Numbered from the stretch's first letter, positions 8,969 through 17,228 are shown. The stretch: DNA of 64,000 nt from RBC038 sp041390625 (GCA_041390625.1 JAWKPM010000008.1:1-64000), one strand, 5' to 3'. Program-made: numbers and translations. The notes: generated by a model not told the origin, from the sequence alone.

Positions 8969-8975
8969 CCGGGTC

Positions 8976-9497
8976 GTGCAGCGATACGACGACGCCACCG
9001 GCTACCGCACGAGGCAGTACGGCTCCAACAGGCGCTGGCTGACGAAGGCCCTGCGCGAGGTCGCGCGCTCCATCGGCCGCTCCGTCGAGGAGATGCGCGA
9101 GCGCGACATGCACCGCCGCACCGACGCCGACGAGTGGTCGGTCGTCGAGCTCCTCGGTTTCCTGCGCGATTCCGAGGCCGAGGACCTCAAGAGCGTGCGG
9201 GCGGTGCTGCGCCGCGACGGCGCACGCATCGAGGAGCGCAAGGCCTACCTCGGGCCGATCGAACACGACTACCTCGAGGAGCGTGGCGACGACCTGCTCT
9301 GGGACTTCCTCTCACTGCGCGAGGAGACGGTCTGGCTGCTGCGCGAGTCGGACTACGGCTGGGAGCATGTCGCCGAGCACCCCTTCCGCGGGCTCGTGCC
9401 GCTCGGCCGGCTGGTGCACGAGATGAACGAGCGCGACCTCGACGTCATGTGGCGCATCGAGAAGGTGCGCGACGCCCTCGGCCGCCCCGGGCGCTAG
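8976..9497 (+). CDS. DinB-superfamily-like protein
   Basis: About 173 residues, almost all helical and highly charged. The layout resembles DinB/YfiT four-helix-bundle proteins: an early DEWSVVELLGFLRDSEAED helix and a late VPLGRLVHEMNERDLDVMWR helix, the latter being the usual C-terminal metal-ligand helix with its histidine. DinB-like proteins are often thiol-dependent transferases or of unknown role. GTG 8976 is favoured because TATGAT overlaps ATG 8964. It begins a plus-strand run with the 2'-5' RNA ligase-like and PPOX genes. The assignment rests on general pattern rather than a strong motif. Confidence 0.6.
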   Translation: MQRYDDATGYRTRQYGSNRRWLTKALREVARSIGRSVEEMRERDMHRRTDADEWSVVELLGFLRDSEAEDLKSVRAVLRRDGARIEERKAYLGPIEHDYLEERGDDLLWDFLSLREETVWLLRESDYGWEHVAEHPFRGLVPLGRLVHEMNERDLDVMWRIEKVRDALGRPGR

Positions 9498-9512
9498 GTC
9501 CTCGAGGCGCGC

Positions 9513-10067
9513 GTGGTCTTCGGCATCGTGACGCTGATCGAGGGCGAGGCCGGCGCGCAGGTGCACGCGCTGTGGGCGCGCCTCCGCGGCCAGCTTGGCA
9601 ACGAGGCAATCGCCGAGATGACGACGCCCCACCTCACGTACCACTGCGCCGACGACTACGACCGCGAGGCCCTGTCCGCGCTGTTCGAGCGTGTGGCCTC
9701 GGAGGTCGTGCCCTTCGAGGTGTCGTCGCCGGGAGTCGGCATCGTGGCGCGCGAAGGCGGGGGCGTGACGTGGCTCAACGTCACGAGGACGCCTCGGATG
9801 AACGAGCTGCACGCACGGCTCTGGGACGCCAGCTGCGACGCGTCGCGAGGCGAGGTCTACGACCGCTACGCCGCGCCCACGTGGAACCCGCACGTCACGC
9901 TCTCGTACGCGCCGGTCGTGCAGGACCGCGCCGCGATACTCGTCGAGGCGATGCGGGACGAGCGGCTGCCTCGAACGCTGCACATCGATAACCTCGCGCT
10001 GATCGAGGACACGGGCGCCGGCCACGAGCTGGTGCTCCGGGTCGGACTGCGAGGGGCGGAGCAATGA
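9513..10067 (+). CDS. 2'-5' RNA ligase/phosphodiesterase superfamily protein
   Basis: The 184-residue product has the two HxT motifs of the 2H phosphoesterase superfamily: HLTYHCADDYD near residue 38 and NPHVTLSYAPV near residue 129. Family members open 2',3'-cyclic phosphates or join RNA by 2'-5' bonds. The start is GTG 9513 with a poor ribosome site; it follows the DinB-like gene by 15 bases. The stop codon overlaps the start of the next gene, indicating translational coupling. The exact RNA or nucleotide substrate is not known. Confidence 0.82.
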   Translation: MVFGIVTLIEGEAGAQVHALWARLRGQLGNEAIAEMTTPHLTYHCADDYDREALSALFERVASEVVPFEVSSPGVGIVAREGGGVTWLNVTRTPRMNELHARLWDASCDASRGEVYDRYAAPTWNPHVTLSYAPVVQDRAAILVEAMRDERLPRTLHIDNLALIEDTGAGHELVLRVGLRGAEQ

Positions 10068-10489
10068 CGGCATCGATGACCGACGAGCAGCGCGACTACC
10101 TCGCCGAGCGGAGTCTCGCCGTGCTCGCGACGGGACGGCGCGACGGCTCGCCGCAGCAGTCGCTGGTCTCGTACTTCTTCGATGGCGAGGCGCTGCTGAT
10201 GTCGGTGACGAAGGACCGCGCGAAGTACCGCAACGCCGTCCGCCAGCCTCGCGTGTCGGTGCTCGTCGTCGACGGACGGCGGCAGGTAGTCGTCTACGGC
10301 CTCGCGAGCCTCCTCGAGGGCCGCGAGCGCGACGACGCCATCCGCGCGATCCGCGTCCACCAGGGCAACCCGCTGCCGGATGACTACGACCTCGAGCAGT
10401 TCTCGCAGCGCCTCGATGAGCTGCAGCGCGTGGTACTGCGGGTCGTGCCAGAGCGCGTCCTCGGCCTCGAGCCCGGCGCGCCGAGCTAG
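10064..10489 (+). CDS. PPOX-class (pyridoxamine oxidase fold) flavin/F420 oxidoreductase
   Basis: A 141-residue split-barrel protein. The N-terminal AERSLAVLATGRRDGSPQQS strand-turn and YFFDGEALLMSVTKDRAKYRN are typical of the PPOX-class F420-dependent reductases and related FMN proteins. These bind a deazaflavin or flavin at the dimer interface and reduce small substrates. ATG 10064 overlaps the stop codon of the ligase-like gene. F420 use would fit an actinobacterial or Chloroflexota host but cannot be proven from this sequence. Confidence 0.78.
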   Translation: MTASMTDEQRDYLAERSLAVLATGRRDGSPQQSLVSYFFDGEALLMSVTKDRAKYRNAVRQPRVSVLVVDGRRQVVVYGLASLLEGRERDDAIRAIRVHQGNPLPDDYDLEQFSQRLDELQRVVLRVVPERVLGLEPGAPS

Positions 10490-10505
10490 CAGCGCGCCGG
10501 GGCGT

Positions 10506-11194
10506 CTACGTCGCGAGCGTTCCTCCGAAGACCTGCCAGGCCAGCGCCGACTTCGCCGTGAGACTGAGCAGCACGTACACCGCCTCGCCGAAGCGGTAGT
10601 CGCGCCAGGGTCCGACCTGGCGATACTGCAGCACCATGTTCACCGCGAAGCTGTTGAAGAAGATGAACAGCGACACGAAGATGCCGTACACGAAGCCGGG
10701 CGGCGAGGCGTCGACGCCGGGGCTCCAGAAGTAGACGGCCATCAGCAGCCACGGCACGGCGCCGGCGAGCGAGCCGAACCAGAACGGCAGCCAGCGTGCC
10801 CGCCCCGGCGTCTCGTAGTGCTCCATCAGCAGCCCGAACAGGATCATCGAGGCGTTGACGGCGAAGAGCCCACCGAGCGCGGCCACGTCGCTGATGCCCG
10901 TCAGCATGGCGATCAGCACGATCATCACCGACGAGGACGCGGCGTACTCGATCCAGCGCGCATAGTTGCGGTCGCGATCGAGGTTGCGCGAGTACCACTC
11001 GAAAATGCCCGGCGACGCGATGAGCCAGTGCGCGGCCCGCCGAGATGAAGACGAAGGGTGAAGTCGTTCGCGAGCCAGAGGATCGCCACACCCTGTGCGG
11101 CGTGGATCGCGCCCATCACGAGGTTGTAGAGCCGCAGCCGGTGGTCGTCGGTCCTGGACCCCGCGCGCTCGACTCGGACCGTTCTCGTCGCCAT
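10506..11194 (-). pseudogene. Heliorhodopsin, frameshifted and missing the TM1-TM2 loop
   Basis: The seven-helix heliorhodopsin pattern is recognisable but split over reading frames. From ATG 11194 (GAGGGGG ribosome site) one frame gives helix 1, LYNLVMGAIHAAQGVAILWL, ending LANDF near 11060. A second frame gives PFVFISA (helix 2 start). A third, read on to 10506, gives AAHWLIASPGIFEWYSRNL, then helices 3-7. Helix 3 keeps the counter-ion Glu in ARWIEYAASSSVMIVLIAML. Helix 7 keeps the retinal Lys in LLSLTAKSALAWQVFGGTL (codon 10551-10553). Only about 10 codons separate LANDF from AHWLIA, whereas heliorhodopsins have a long extracellular loop there. Removing one base from the G-run at 11036-11038 restores the second junction. 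True decay and assembly error are both possible. Confidence 0.85.
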
Positions 11195-11349
11195 CGCGCT
11201 CACCCCCTCGCGGTTGCGCAGCTTCCCCGTCCAGTTCGACACGGTTTTGCTTTACTTGTCGATACCGATCGAAGCAGAACTGGCGAACTGCGACGGAGCT
11301 GCAAGACACCGAGGCGAGAGGGCGTCCAGGCGGAAAGGCCCGAGGCCCG

Positions 11350-12213
11350 TCAAGAAGTAGGCGGCGTCCAGCTCACGATGCCAACGTGGCGACGGAGGGG
11401 CGGCGGCCGCATCATGCCGTCGCCGACGGCGTACCGCTCGCGCATGAATGCCTGCATCCGCTCGTCCTCGGGCGTGTCAGGCTGCAGCCAGCAGAAGCGG
11501 CGAGCGGTCGCGAAGGCCTGCTCCTCGGTGACGGGCTCGCCGCCCTGGGCGGCCGGCACGAGGCGCACCTCAACGGCGCGATCGAGCGCCTCGAGGAGGG
11601 TGACGAACTCGCGAAGGCCCGGGAGCACCGCCATCGGCTCGCCGTGGGCGGCCTGCCAGACCTCGGTCCAGTAGCCGCCTCGGGCGCGGTCGCCGAGGGC
11701 GATGACGCACAGCCGTCGCGAGGTGGCCTCCATCGCCTCGATCCAGGCGCCGATGTCGGCGATGTCGTAGGTGGCGTGTGCCCCCATCGAGACGTCGACG
11801 ACCTCGGCGTTCGCGAGGTCCTCGGGCGGCCAGCGCTCCGGCAGCACCTCGACGTTGGTCACGCCCGCCTCGGCGATACCGGCGGCCATCGCGCCGCGCA
11901 TCGACTCCGAGGGCTCGACCGCCACCACCCGCCGCACGAGCTTCGCGAGGCCGACCGCGAGACGGCCGCCGCCGGCGCCGATGTCGCGCCAGGCGTCGTC
12001 GGGTCGGGCGAACGTCTCGAGCACGGGCAACTCGAGGGAGGGTCGATGGTCGGGGCGGAAGTTCGATGCCATCGGTGCGTAGTAGTCACCGCCGAGCTCG
12101 CGCTGGCTCAGGCGCTCGACCTGCTCTCGATCGGCATCGACGAGGGCGCGCCACGCCTCGAGGGCGGTCGCGGCGTCGGGACGGAGCGCGCGGGACGCGC
12201 CATCGAGGTCCAT
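11350..12213 (-). CDS. Class I SAM-dependent methyltransferase-like protein
   Basis: A 287-residue protein whose core DIGAGGGRLAVGLAKLVRRV is the SAM-binding glycine loop of class I methyltransferases, followed by VVAVEPSESMRGAM (acidic ribose-binding residue) and a later VVDVSMGAHATYDIADI. The C-terminal half shows no substrate-specific motif I know. ATG 12213 has an AGGGGA ribosome site 8 bases upstream; the frame stays open to 12816 but that part is a low-complexity shadow of the neighbouring gene. It follows the DinB-like gene by 20 bases and is probably cotranscribed with it. Confidence 0.8.
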   Translation of the reverse strand: MDLDGASRALRPDAATALEAWRALVDADREQVERLSQRELGGDYYAPMASNFRPDHRPSLELPVLETFARPDDAWRDIGAGGGRLAVGLAKLVRRVVAVEPSESMRGAMAAGIAEAGVTNVEVLPERWPPEDLANAEVVDVSMGAHATYDIADIGAWIEAMEATSRRLCVIALGDRARGGYWTEVWQAAHGEPMAVLPGLREFVTLLEALDRAVEVRLVPAAQGGEPVTEEQAFATARRFCWLQPDTPEDERMQAFMRERYAVGDGMMRPPPLRRHVGIVSWTPPTS

Positions 12214-12233
12214 CGTGACTCCCCTTGAAGCCC

Positions 12234-12782
12234 CTAGAAGCCGAGGCCGGGCAGGCCCAGCAGCGAGCGCGCGGTTGAGATCTGCCCGAGGTGCCCGTTG
12301 CCGTGCGCGATGATCGTCTGCCCCACGGCCTCCTGCCTCGAGATCACGCCCCAGGGGCGGACCTCGCTGCGAACCGCCAGCTCGTCGTCGGTCATCGCCT
12401 CGATGCGCGGGATGACGGCGGCACGCACGTCGCGGCCATAGCCGGCGAGCAGCGCGGCGCTCGGGAAGCGGAGGGCGTGCGCGACCTCGGGGTCCATGCC
12501 GGTCCCCTGCTCGATGCGCGGAAGCCCCCACGCCTCGTGCAGGTCCTGCTGGATCCAGAGCGGGCGCTCGCGATGGAAGACGAAGTGCACAATGTTGTCC
12601 GCGGTGCGGAACACGTGCCACGCTTCGAAGCCGATCGAGTTCGAGGACTCGGCCGGGCGGAAGTGCAACTGCTCCTCGTTGAGCTCCTCGATGGCCTCGA
12701 CCAACCCATCGAGGACGCGCGCCGAGAACAGCGCGAGGAACTGCTGGATCGTCTCGGGTGCCGGTGCGGCCTCGCTGGTCAG
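12234..12782 (-). CDS. DinB-like helical-bundle protein with a possible CTG start
   Basis: About 182 residues resembling DinB-superfamily proteins: an early histidine in GFEAWHVFRTADNIVHFVFH and a late QTIIAHGNGHLGQISTARSL helix, whose histidines would complete the usual metal site. No ATG or GTG lies in frame at the expected position. A CTG at 12782 overlaps the upstream gene's TGA as CTGA and is preceded by a G-rich ribosome-site-like stretch, so I take it as the likely start. A TTG about 24 codons further in is the alternative but would remove most of helix 1. The gene is coupled to the homocysteine methyltransferase/MTHFR gene upstream. Confidence 0.75.
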   Translation of the reverse strand: MTSEAAPAPETIQQFLALFSARVLDGLVEAIEELNEEQLHFRPAESSNSIGFEAWHVFRTADNIVHFVFHRERPLWIQQDLHEAWGLPRIEQGTGMDPEVAHALRFPSAALLAGYGRDVRAAVIPRIEAMTDDELAVRSEVRPWGVISRQEAVGQTIIAHGNGHLGQISTARSLLGLPGLGF

Positions 12783-14635
12783 GAAGCGCCCCCCGCCTCG
12801 CGCATCGCGACGACATGCTTCACCACCTCGGCCGCGATCTCGTAGCGGCCGAAGGCAGGCATGACGTAGATGCCCGAGACGAAGGGTAGCGCGCGCGTCT
12901 CCTCGATGTGCTCGATGGCGATGGCGATGCCCTCGTCGGTGCCGGCCTCGCCCGCGCGGCGCATGCGTGAGCGCACCGCCGAGGGGACCATGACGCCGGC
13001 GAGCTCGTTGTGGACGAACTCGGCGTTGCGGTACGAGACGAGCGGCATGATGCCGAGGAGCACCGGCACCTCGATGGGTCCGAGGCGCTCGAAGAACTCG
13101 ACGACGCGCGCGGTGTCGTAGACGGGCTGAGTCATCAGCAGGTCCGCGCCCGCCTCGAGCTTCAGTCGCACGCGCCGCAGCTCGATGTCGACATCGTCGG
13201 CGGTCGGGTTCGCGGCGCCGGCGATGAAGAAGTCGGTCTTGCCGCCGATCGAGTTCCCGGCGAAGTCGACGCCCTCGTTGAGACGCTTCAGCACATGGAT
13301 GAAGCCGATCGAGTCCGTGTCCCACACCGCCGAGGACTGCGAGGCCTCGGGCGGCGGGTCGCCGCCGAGGGCGATCACGTTGCGGATGCCGAGCGCGTGC
13401 GCGCCGAGCATGTCGGCCTGCAGCGCCATCAGATTCCGGTCGCGCGTGGTCTGGTGAATGATCGTCTCGATGCCGGCGCGCTGCTGCATCTGCACCGCGA
13501 GCGAGAGCGCGCTCATCCGCACGCGCGCCATGGGCGAGTCGCCGATGTTGATCGCGTCCGCGCCGACCGCCTTCAGCATGGCCGCGCCCTCAAGGGTCTT
13601 CCGCGGGTTCACGCCTCGAGGCGGGTCGATCTCGACGGACACGACGTACCGTCCGGCTGCGAGCTTGTCGCGCAGGCTGGATCGCGGGGGCTCGGCCGAG
13701 GGCGGTTCCTCGAGGGGTGGCGGCTCGATCTGCGGCGCGGAGCGCACGACCGTCGGCGCGCGGCCAGACCCGAGGGCCTCGCGCATCGCACGCACGTGCT
13801 CGGGCGTCGTGCCACAGCAGCCGCCGATGAGCACGGCACCGAGATCTTTGGCACGCAGTGCGAAGTCCGCGAAGTACTCCGGGCTCGAGGGGTAGATGAG
13901 GCGCCCCTGGACCGCGCGCGGAAGACCGGCGTTCGGCTCGACCGCCAGCGGGGCACGGGCGGTCTCGCGCCCCATGTCCTCGATGATGTCGAGGGCGGCC
14001 TGCGGTCCGACGCCACAGTTCACGCCGACGACGTCCGCGCCCGCCTCGGAGAGCTCGCGGCTGATCGCCAGCGGGTCTTCCCCGGCCGGCGAGGCGAGGT
14101 CGGCGCTGAAGTTGAGCATCGCGATGACCGGCAGGTCGGTGACGGTGCGGGCGGCACGGATCGCCTCGCGCGCCTCGGCGACGGCCGGGAACGTCTCGAG
14201 GACGATCACGTCGACGCCGCCCTCGACGAGCGCCTCGATCTGCTCGCGGAAGGCCTCGAAGGCGTCGCGCAGCGTCCACGCGCCAACGGCGAGCTCGCGA
14301 CCGATCGGACCGACCGAGCCGCCGATGAAGACCGGCGCGCCGCTGATCTCGCGAGCGTCGCGCGCGACACGCGCGGCGGCGAGGTTCGCGTCGGGGACCC
14401 GCAGAGCCATGCCGTGACGCCCGAGGGCAGCACGGTTCGCCTCGAAGGTGTTGGTGAGGATGAGGTCGGCCCCGGCGGCGATGTACTCCTCGTGGATAGC
14501 GCGCACGAGGTCTGGCCGGTCGAGCGCCGCGACCTCGGTGGGGCCGTTCCAGCCGCGCTGTCGCAACAGCGTGCCCATCGCGCCGTCGGCGAGGATCACG
14601 CCGCGTTCGAGTGCCTCGATGAAGGGGTGCTGCAC
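12779..14635 (-). CDS. Bifunctional homocysteine S-methyltransferase / 5,10-methylene-THF reductase
   Basis: The 618-residue protein joins two enzymes of methionine biosynthesis. Residues 1-300 form the homocysteine methyltransferase barrel, with ILADGAMGTLL, the zinc cysteines in VGVNCGVGPQ and the IGGCCGTTPEHVRAM loop. Residues about 325-618 are a MetF-type flavin reductase (EIDPPRGVNPRKTLEGA, VIALGGDPP, LMTQPVYDTARVVEFFERLG). The same fusion is known from several bacterial groups. The reductase domain makes 5-methyl-THF, which may supply one-carbon units to methionine synthesis. Its TGA overlaps the DinB-like gene. Confidence 0.92.
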   Translation of the reverse strand: MQHPFIEALERGVILADGAMGTLLRQRGWNGPTEVAALDRPDLVRAIHEEYIAAGADLILTNTFEANRAALGRHGMALRVPDANLAAARVARDAREISGAPVFIGGSVGPIGRELAVGAWTLRDAFEAFREQIEALVEGGVDVIVLETFPAVAEAREAIRAARTVTDLPVIAMLNFSADLASPAGEDPLAISRELSEAGADVVGVNCGVGPQAALDIIEDMGRETARAPLAVEPNAGLPRAVQGRLIYPSSPEYFADFALRAKDLGAVLIGGCCGTTPEHVRAMREALGSGRAPTVVRSAPQIEPPPLEEPPSAEPPRSSLRDKLAAGRYVVSVEIDPPRGVNPRKTLEGAAMLKAVGADAINIGDSPMARVRMSALSLAVQMQQRAGIETIIHQTTRDRNLMALQADMLGAHALGIRNVIALGGDPPPEASQSSAVWDTDSIGFIHVLKRLNEGVDFAGNSIGGKTDFFIAGAANPTADDVDIELRRVRLKLEAGADLLMTQPVYDTARVVEFFERLGPIEVPVLLGIMPLVSYRNAEFVHNELAGVMVPSAVRSRMRRAGEAGTDEGIAIAIEHIEETRALPFVSGIYVMPAFGRYEIAAEVVKHVVAMREAGGAS

Positions 14636-14675
14636 GGTGGTCTCCGGAGCGGCAGCGCCTGATGGCGCCTGCGCG

Positions 14676-15110
14676 CTAGTCCCGCCGCGCCGCGAGCAGC
14701 GCGAGGCCGCCGAGGATCAGGAGGCCGGGCCACCAGAAGCGCATGACCCGCCACCCGAAGGTGTCGAAGAAGGCGACCTGGTTCAGCAGGATCAGCCCGC
14801 CGATGGCGATCAGGACGATGCCGATGATCTGCGTCCGATCGTGATCGCCGGCGCGGGGCACGCCCGCGGCGTTCGCCGCGCTGTCGCTCGAGCTCGAGCC
14901 GCCGCCCGAGGCGCCCGACTCCTCGGGCACGACGATCCACATGACGAGGTACACGAGGATGACCGTCCCGGCGCTGAGCAGCACACCGAGGACGACGAGC
15001 AAGCGCATGACCGTCGGGTCGAAGTCGAAGTACTCGGCGAGGCCGCCGGCGACGCCGCCGAGCATGCGGTCGCGGCTGCGGGTCAGGCGGCGCGGGGTGG
15101 TGTCCTGCAT
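14676..15110 (-). CDS. PspC-domain membrane protein
   Basis: A 144-residue protein. An N-terminal PspC domain (RSRDRMLGGVAGGLAEYFDF then TVMRLLVVLGVLLSAGTVIL) is followed by a serine-glycine linker. Two further membrane helices, IIGIVLIAIGGLILLNQVAFF and MRFWWPGLLILGGLALLA, form a C-terminal part like the DUF5668 region. PspC proteins belong to the phage-shock envelope-stress response; no pspA is nearby. ATG 15110 has a GGAAGGA ribosome site. The open frame extends upstream to 15503 but without a plausible start. Confidence 0.85.
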   Translation of the reverse strand: MQDTTPRRLTRSRDRMLGGVAGGLAEYFDFDPTVMRLLVVLGVLLSAGTVILVYLVMWIVVPEESGASGGGSSSSDSAANAAGVPRAGDHDRTQIIGIVLIAIGGLILLNQVAFFDTFGWRVMRFWWPGLLILGGLALLAARRD

Positions 15111-15261
15111 TGGTGGGTCCTTCCGGACTCGCGACGGCCGGAGCACGAGGCGGCTATCGGCCTCGGTCCATCGCGATCCATGGTAGATCGAGGCGCCGTC
15201 GGGCCGACAGGGACGGGTGCCTCGGGAGAACCCCGACGTTCGATCGAGGAGCAGCCGGGCG

Positions 15262-15711
15262 TCAGGCCGGCACGCGCTCCCGCACGAGGCGTTCGATCTC
15301 TGCGTAGTCGGCATCCGAGATGCGGTGGAGGTTCCCTCGGAACGCCATACCGAGCTTCTTCGGGCCGAGCTTGCGCGTCTTGTCGAGGAGGTCGGTGATC
15401 TCCCGGACCTCGATGTAGTCGCCCGGATCGAGGATGGCGACCGGCTTCGTCGGGATGCGGAACGGGTAGTCCTCGCCCGGCTTCGCCTTCGATCGCAGAC
15501 CAAGGTCCGAGGTGTCCTCGAACATCTCGCCAGTCACCTCGACGATGCCGCCGAACTGCACGTCACCGGTGAGATAGTGGACGATACGGTCGCCGGGCTG
15601 CATCTCACTCGACTGCTTGCGGCGCGATCCCTTGAAGGCGCAGACGTCGAAGCCGCGCTCACGCAGCAGCTCGAAATTGTCGGGCGAGCCGACGACGATC
15701 CAGGCCTGCAT
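15262..15711 (-). CDS. EVE-domain protein
   Basis: A 149-residue protein beginning AWIVVGSPDNFELLRERGF, the characteristic strand and helix of EVE domains, a PUA-like fold that reads modified bases in RNA or DNA. The central QPGDRIVHYLTGDVQFGGIV strand also fits. Start ATG 15711 is preceded by GAGGGGGACAGG. EVE proteins are frequent near toxin-antitoxin and restriction systems, but nothing of that kind is adjacent here; a role as a modified-base sensor is inference from the fold. Confidence 0.82.
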   Translation of the reverse strand: MQAWIVVGSPDNFELLRERGFDVCAFKGSRRKQSSEMQPGDRIVHYLTGDVQFGGIVEVTGEMFEDTSDLGLRSKAKPGEDYPFRIPTKPVAILDPGDYIEVREITDLLDKTRKLGPKKLGMAFRGNLHRISDADYAEIERLVRERVPA

Positions 15712-15796
15712 CCTGTCCCCCTCGATGTTGCACGTGAAACATGCACCGGGCGTCGAGGATACCGCACGACGCAGGGCGCTTCGGGGCGGAGACACA

Positions 15797-15822
15797 ACGA
15801 GGGCCCCGATCGGGGCCCTCGT
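15797..15822 (-). terminator. 26-bp perfect palindrome after the A-type carrier gene
   Basis: Bases 15797-15822 form a perfect 26-bp palindrome, with arms such as CGAGGGCCCCG and its complement. It sits 23 bases beyond the stop of the Fe-S carrier gene. A stem with no loop would need to open at the centre; no T-run follows on either side. It is the strongest palindrome I noticed in the window, and a protein-binding site is an alternative. Confidence 0.5.
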
Positions 15823-15844
15823 GAGGTTCGAGCGAGGCCCGAGG

Positions 15845-16243
15845 TTACGAGCAGGCGCGAGGCGTGCCCGAGCCGTCGGCAGTCTGGAACGAGGAGCCGC
15901 AGGCGCAGGAGGAGGTGGCGTTCGGGTTGTAGATGGTGAACCCGGACTTCATCAGGTCCTCGACGTAGTCGATCTCGGCGCCGCGAACGTAGCCCTCAGA
16001 CTCCGCGTCGACCACGATGCGGACGCCCTCCTGCTCGACGACGGTGTCCGTCGCCTCGATGTCGGTGGCGATCGCCATGCCGTACTGGTAGCCGGAGCAG
16101 CCGCCGCCAACGACGAAGACGCGGAGTGCGCCCTCGTTGACGCCGCGGTCGGTCAGCAACGCCTTCGCGCGCACGGCGGCGCGCTCGGTGATCGAGACGG
16201 GCGGGGCCTTCGGGGCCACGAGCTCCTGCAGGTCGAGGGTCAT
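15845..16243 (-). CDS. A-type Fe-S cluster carrier (HesB/IscA/ErpA family)
   Basis: A 132-residue member of the HesB/IscA family. The three conserved cysteines are present: GGGCSGYQYGM and the C-terminal CAC of SSCACGSSF. These proteins hold an Fe-S cluster and deliver it to apo-enzymes. ATG 16243 has the ribosome site GGGAAGGA; a start nine codons upstream lacks one. It lies just downstream of the SufR-like repressor gene on the same strand and 1 kb from a cysteine desulfurase, so the region is an Fe-S assembly locus. Confidence 0.92.
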   Translation of the reverse strand: MTLDLQELVAPKAPPVSITERAAVRAKALLTDRGVNEGALRVFVVGGGCSGYQYGMAIATDIEATDTVVEQEGVRIVVDAESEGYVRGAEIDYVEDLMKSGFTIYNPNATSSCACGSSFQTADGSGTPRACS

Positions 16244-16387
16244 GTGGTGGTCCTTCCCACTTCTGGTCATCGGCGCGACCGGCGGGATTGGGGTCCCGAG
16301 TCAGCGCGACGGATGAGATTCCAAGCCTCTCGGCTGGATCGTCGACATACTACCGCATCGAGGACAACTGGTGCGCCCGCACCACCC

Positions 16388-17098
16388 CTACGACCCTTGC
16401 GAAGGCATCGCACGCTCGACGGCGCGATAGCCCACGAGGAACGCACCTGCCACATCTTCGGCCGCGAGCGGCTGCATCTCGCAGTCGAGCAGCGCGCCCA
16501 GCAGACGAGCGTCGTGTGCGCACGAAGCGCTGGCTGAGGTGGCGGGGCCGGGCTCGGCCGGGGCACCGAGGCGCATACAGGGGCAGCCGCGTCCGAGGAG
16601 CCGCACATCCCCCTCGGGCCCGAGCGTGACCTCGAAATCGAGGCCCTCCTCTGCGAGCAGCTCGGCGGCGCGGCGAGCGCGGGCCTCGAGGGGTCCAGGA
16701 CGGAGGCGCGGTGCGTACTCGCGCGCCAGTCGCTCGCTCATGCGGTCGAAGACGAGGCGGGCGAGCGCCTGGCCGTCCTGGCCTTCGGTCTGACCGGCAT
16801 CGAGCGACACGATCTCGTCGACGAGGCGATGCGTGAGGCGGACGTAGTGGTGTGGGAAGAGCTCGGTGCCGGCCTCGGTGAGGGAGAAAACGTAGCGCGG
16901 GCGGCCCGGCCGGCCGCGTTCCTGCTCGACGGCGACGTGGCCGTCGCGCAGCAGGACATCGAGGTGGCGGCGCACCGTCGCGCCCGCGAGCCCGATCTCC
17001 TCGGCGAGGTCGCTGACGGCGGCCTCGCCGCGGCGACGGAGGATCGCGAGGATCAGCTCGCGTGTGCCCTCGACGCGCGCGCCGGGCATCGCGGTCAT
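16388..17098 (-). CDS. SufR-like Fe-S cluster-sensing repressor
   Basis: A 236-residue protein with an N-terminal winged helix (GEAAVSDLAEEIGLAGATVR and VLLRDGHVAVEQERGRPGRP) and a C-terminal part with four cysteines. They are the pair in GRGCPCMRLG, then SCAHD and LLDCEMQ. This matches SufR-type regulators, which bind a 4Fe-4S cluster and repress iron-sulfur assembly genes. It is divergent from the cysteine desulfurase, with an inverted repeat at 17178-17200 between them as a likely target. ATG 17089 is a possible alternative start. The same architecture occurs in DtxR-unrelated ArsR-like regulators, so confidence in the name is moderate to good. Confidence 0.82.
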   Translation of the reverse strand: MTAMPGARVEGTRELILAILRRRGEAAVSDLAEEIGLAGATVRRHLDVLLRDGHVAVEQERGRPGRPRYVFSLTEAGTELFPHHYVRLTHRLVDEIVSLDAGQTEGQDGQALARLVFDRMSERLAREYAPRLRPGPLEARARRAAELLAEEGLDFEVTLGPEGDVRLLGRGCPCMRLGAPAEPGPATSASASCAHDARLLGALLDCEMQPLAAEDVAGAFLVGYRAVERAMPSQGS

Positions 17099-17177
17099 CG
17101 CGCGCCCTCGATGGCGTGTGTGGTCGGGTCGCTCATCACGGATCGAGCGTAGACAGCCGCCGAGCAGGCCGTCAACG

Positions 17178-17200
17178 TTTTTATCACTCGATGATCAAAA
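17178..17200. promoter_or_regulatory. Candidate SufR operator (TTTTTATCA-N5-TGATCAAAA)
   Basis: A 9-bp inverted repeat with one mismatch and a 5-base spacer lies between the divergent sufR-like and cysteine desulfurase genes. It is markedly AT-rich in a GC-rich genome. Its position, 80 bases before one start and 70 before the other, fits an operator shared by both genes. Confidence 0.6.
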
Positions 17201-17228
17201 GTCGAACGTCGAGGTCTCGCGCATCCGA

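Noticed and set aside
10486..11309. Three separate small genes in the heliorhodopsin region
   Set aside because: The pieces join into one seven-helix heliorhodopsin in order, so a single disrupted gene is more economical.
12234..13325. Long 363-codon form of the DinB-like gene
   Set aside because: The first 180 residues are Arg-rich and lie inside the methyltransferase/MTHFR gene in another frame.
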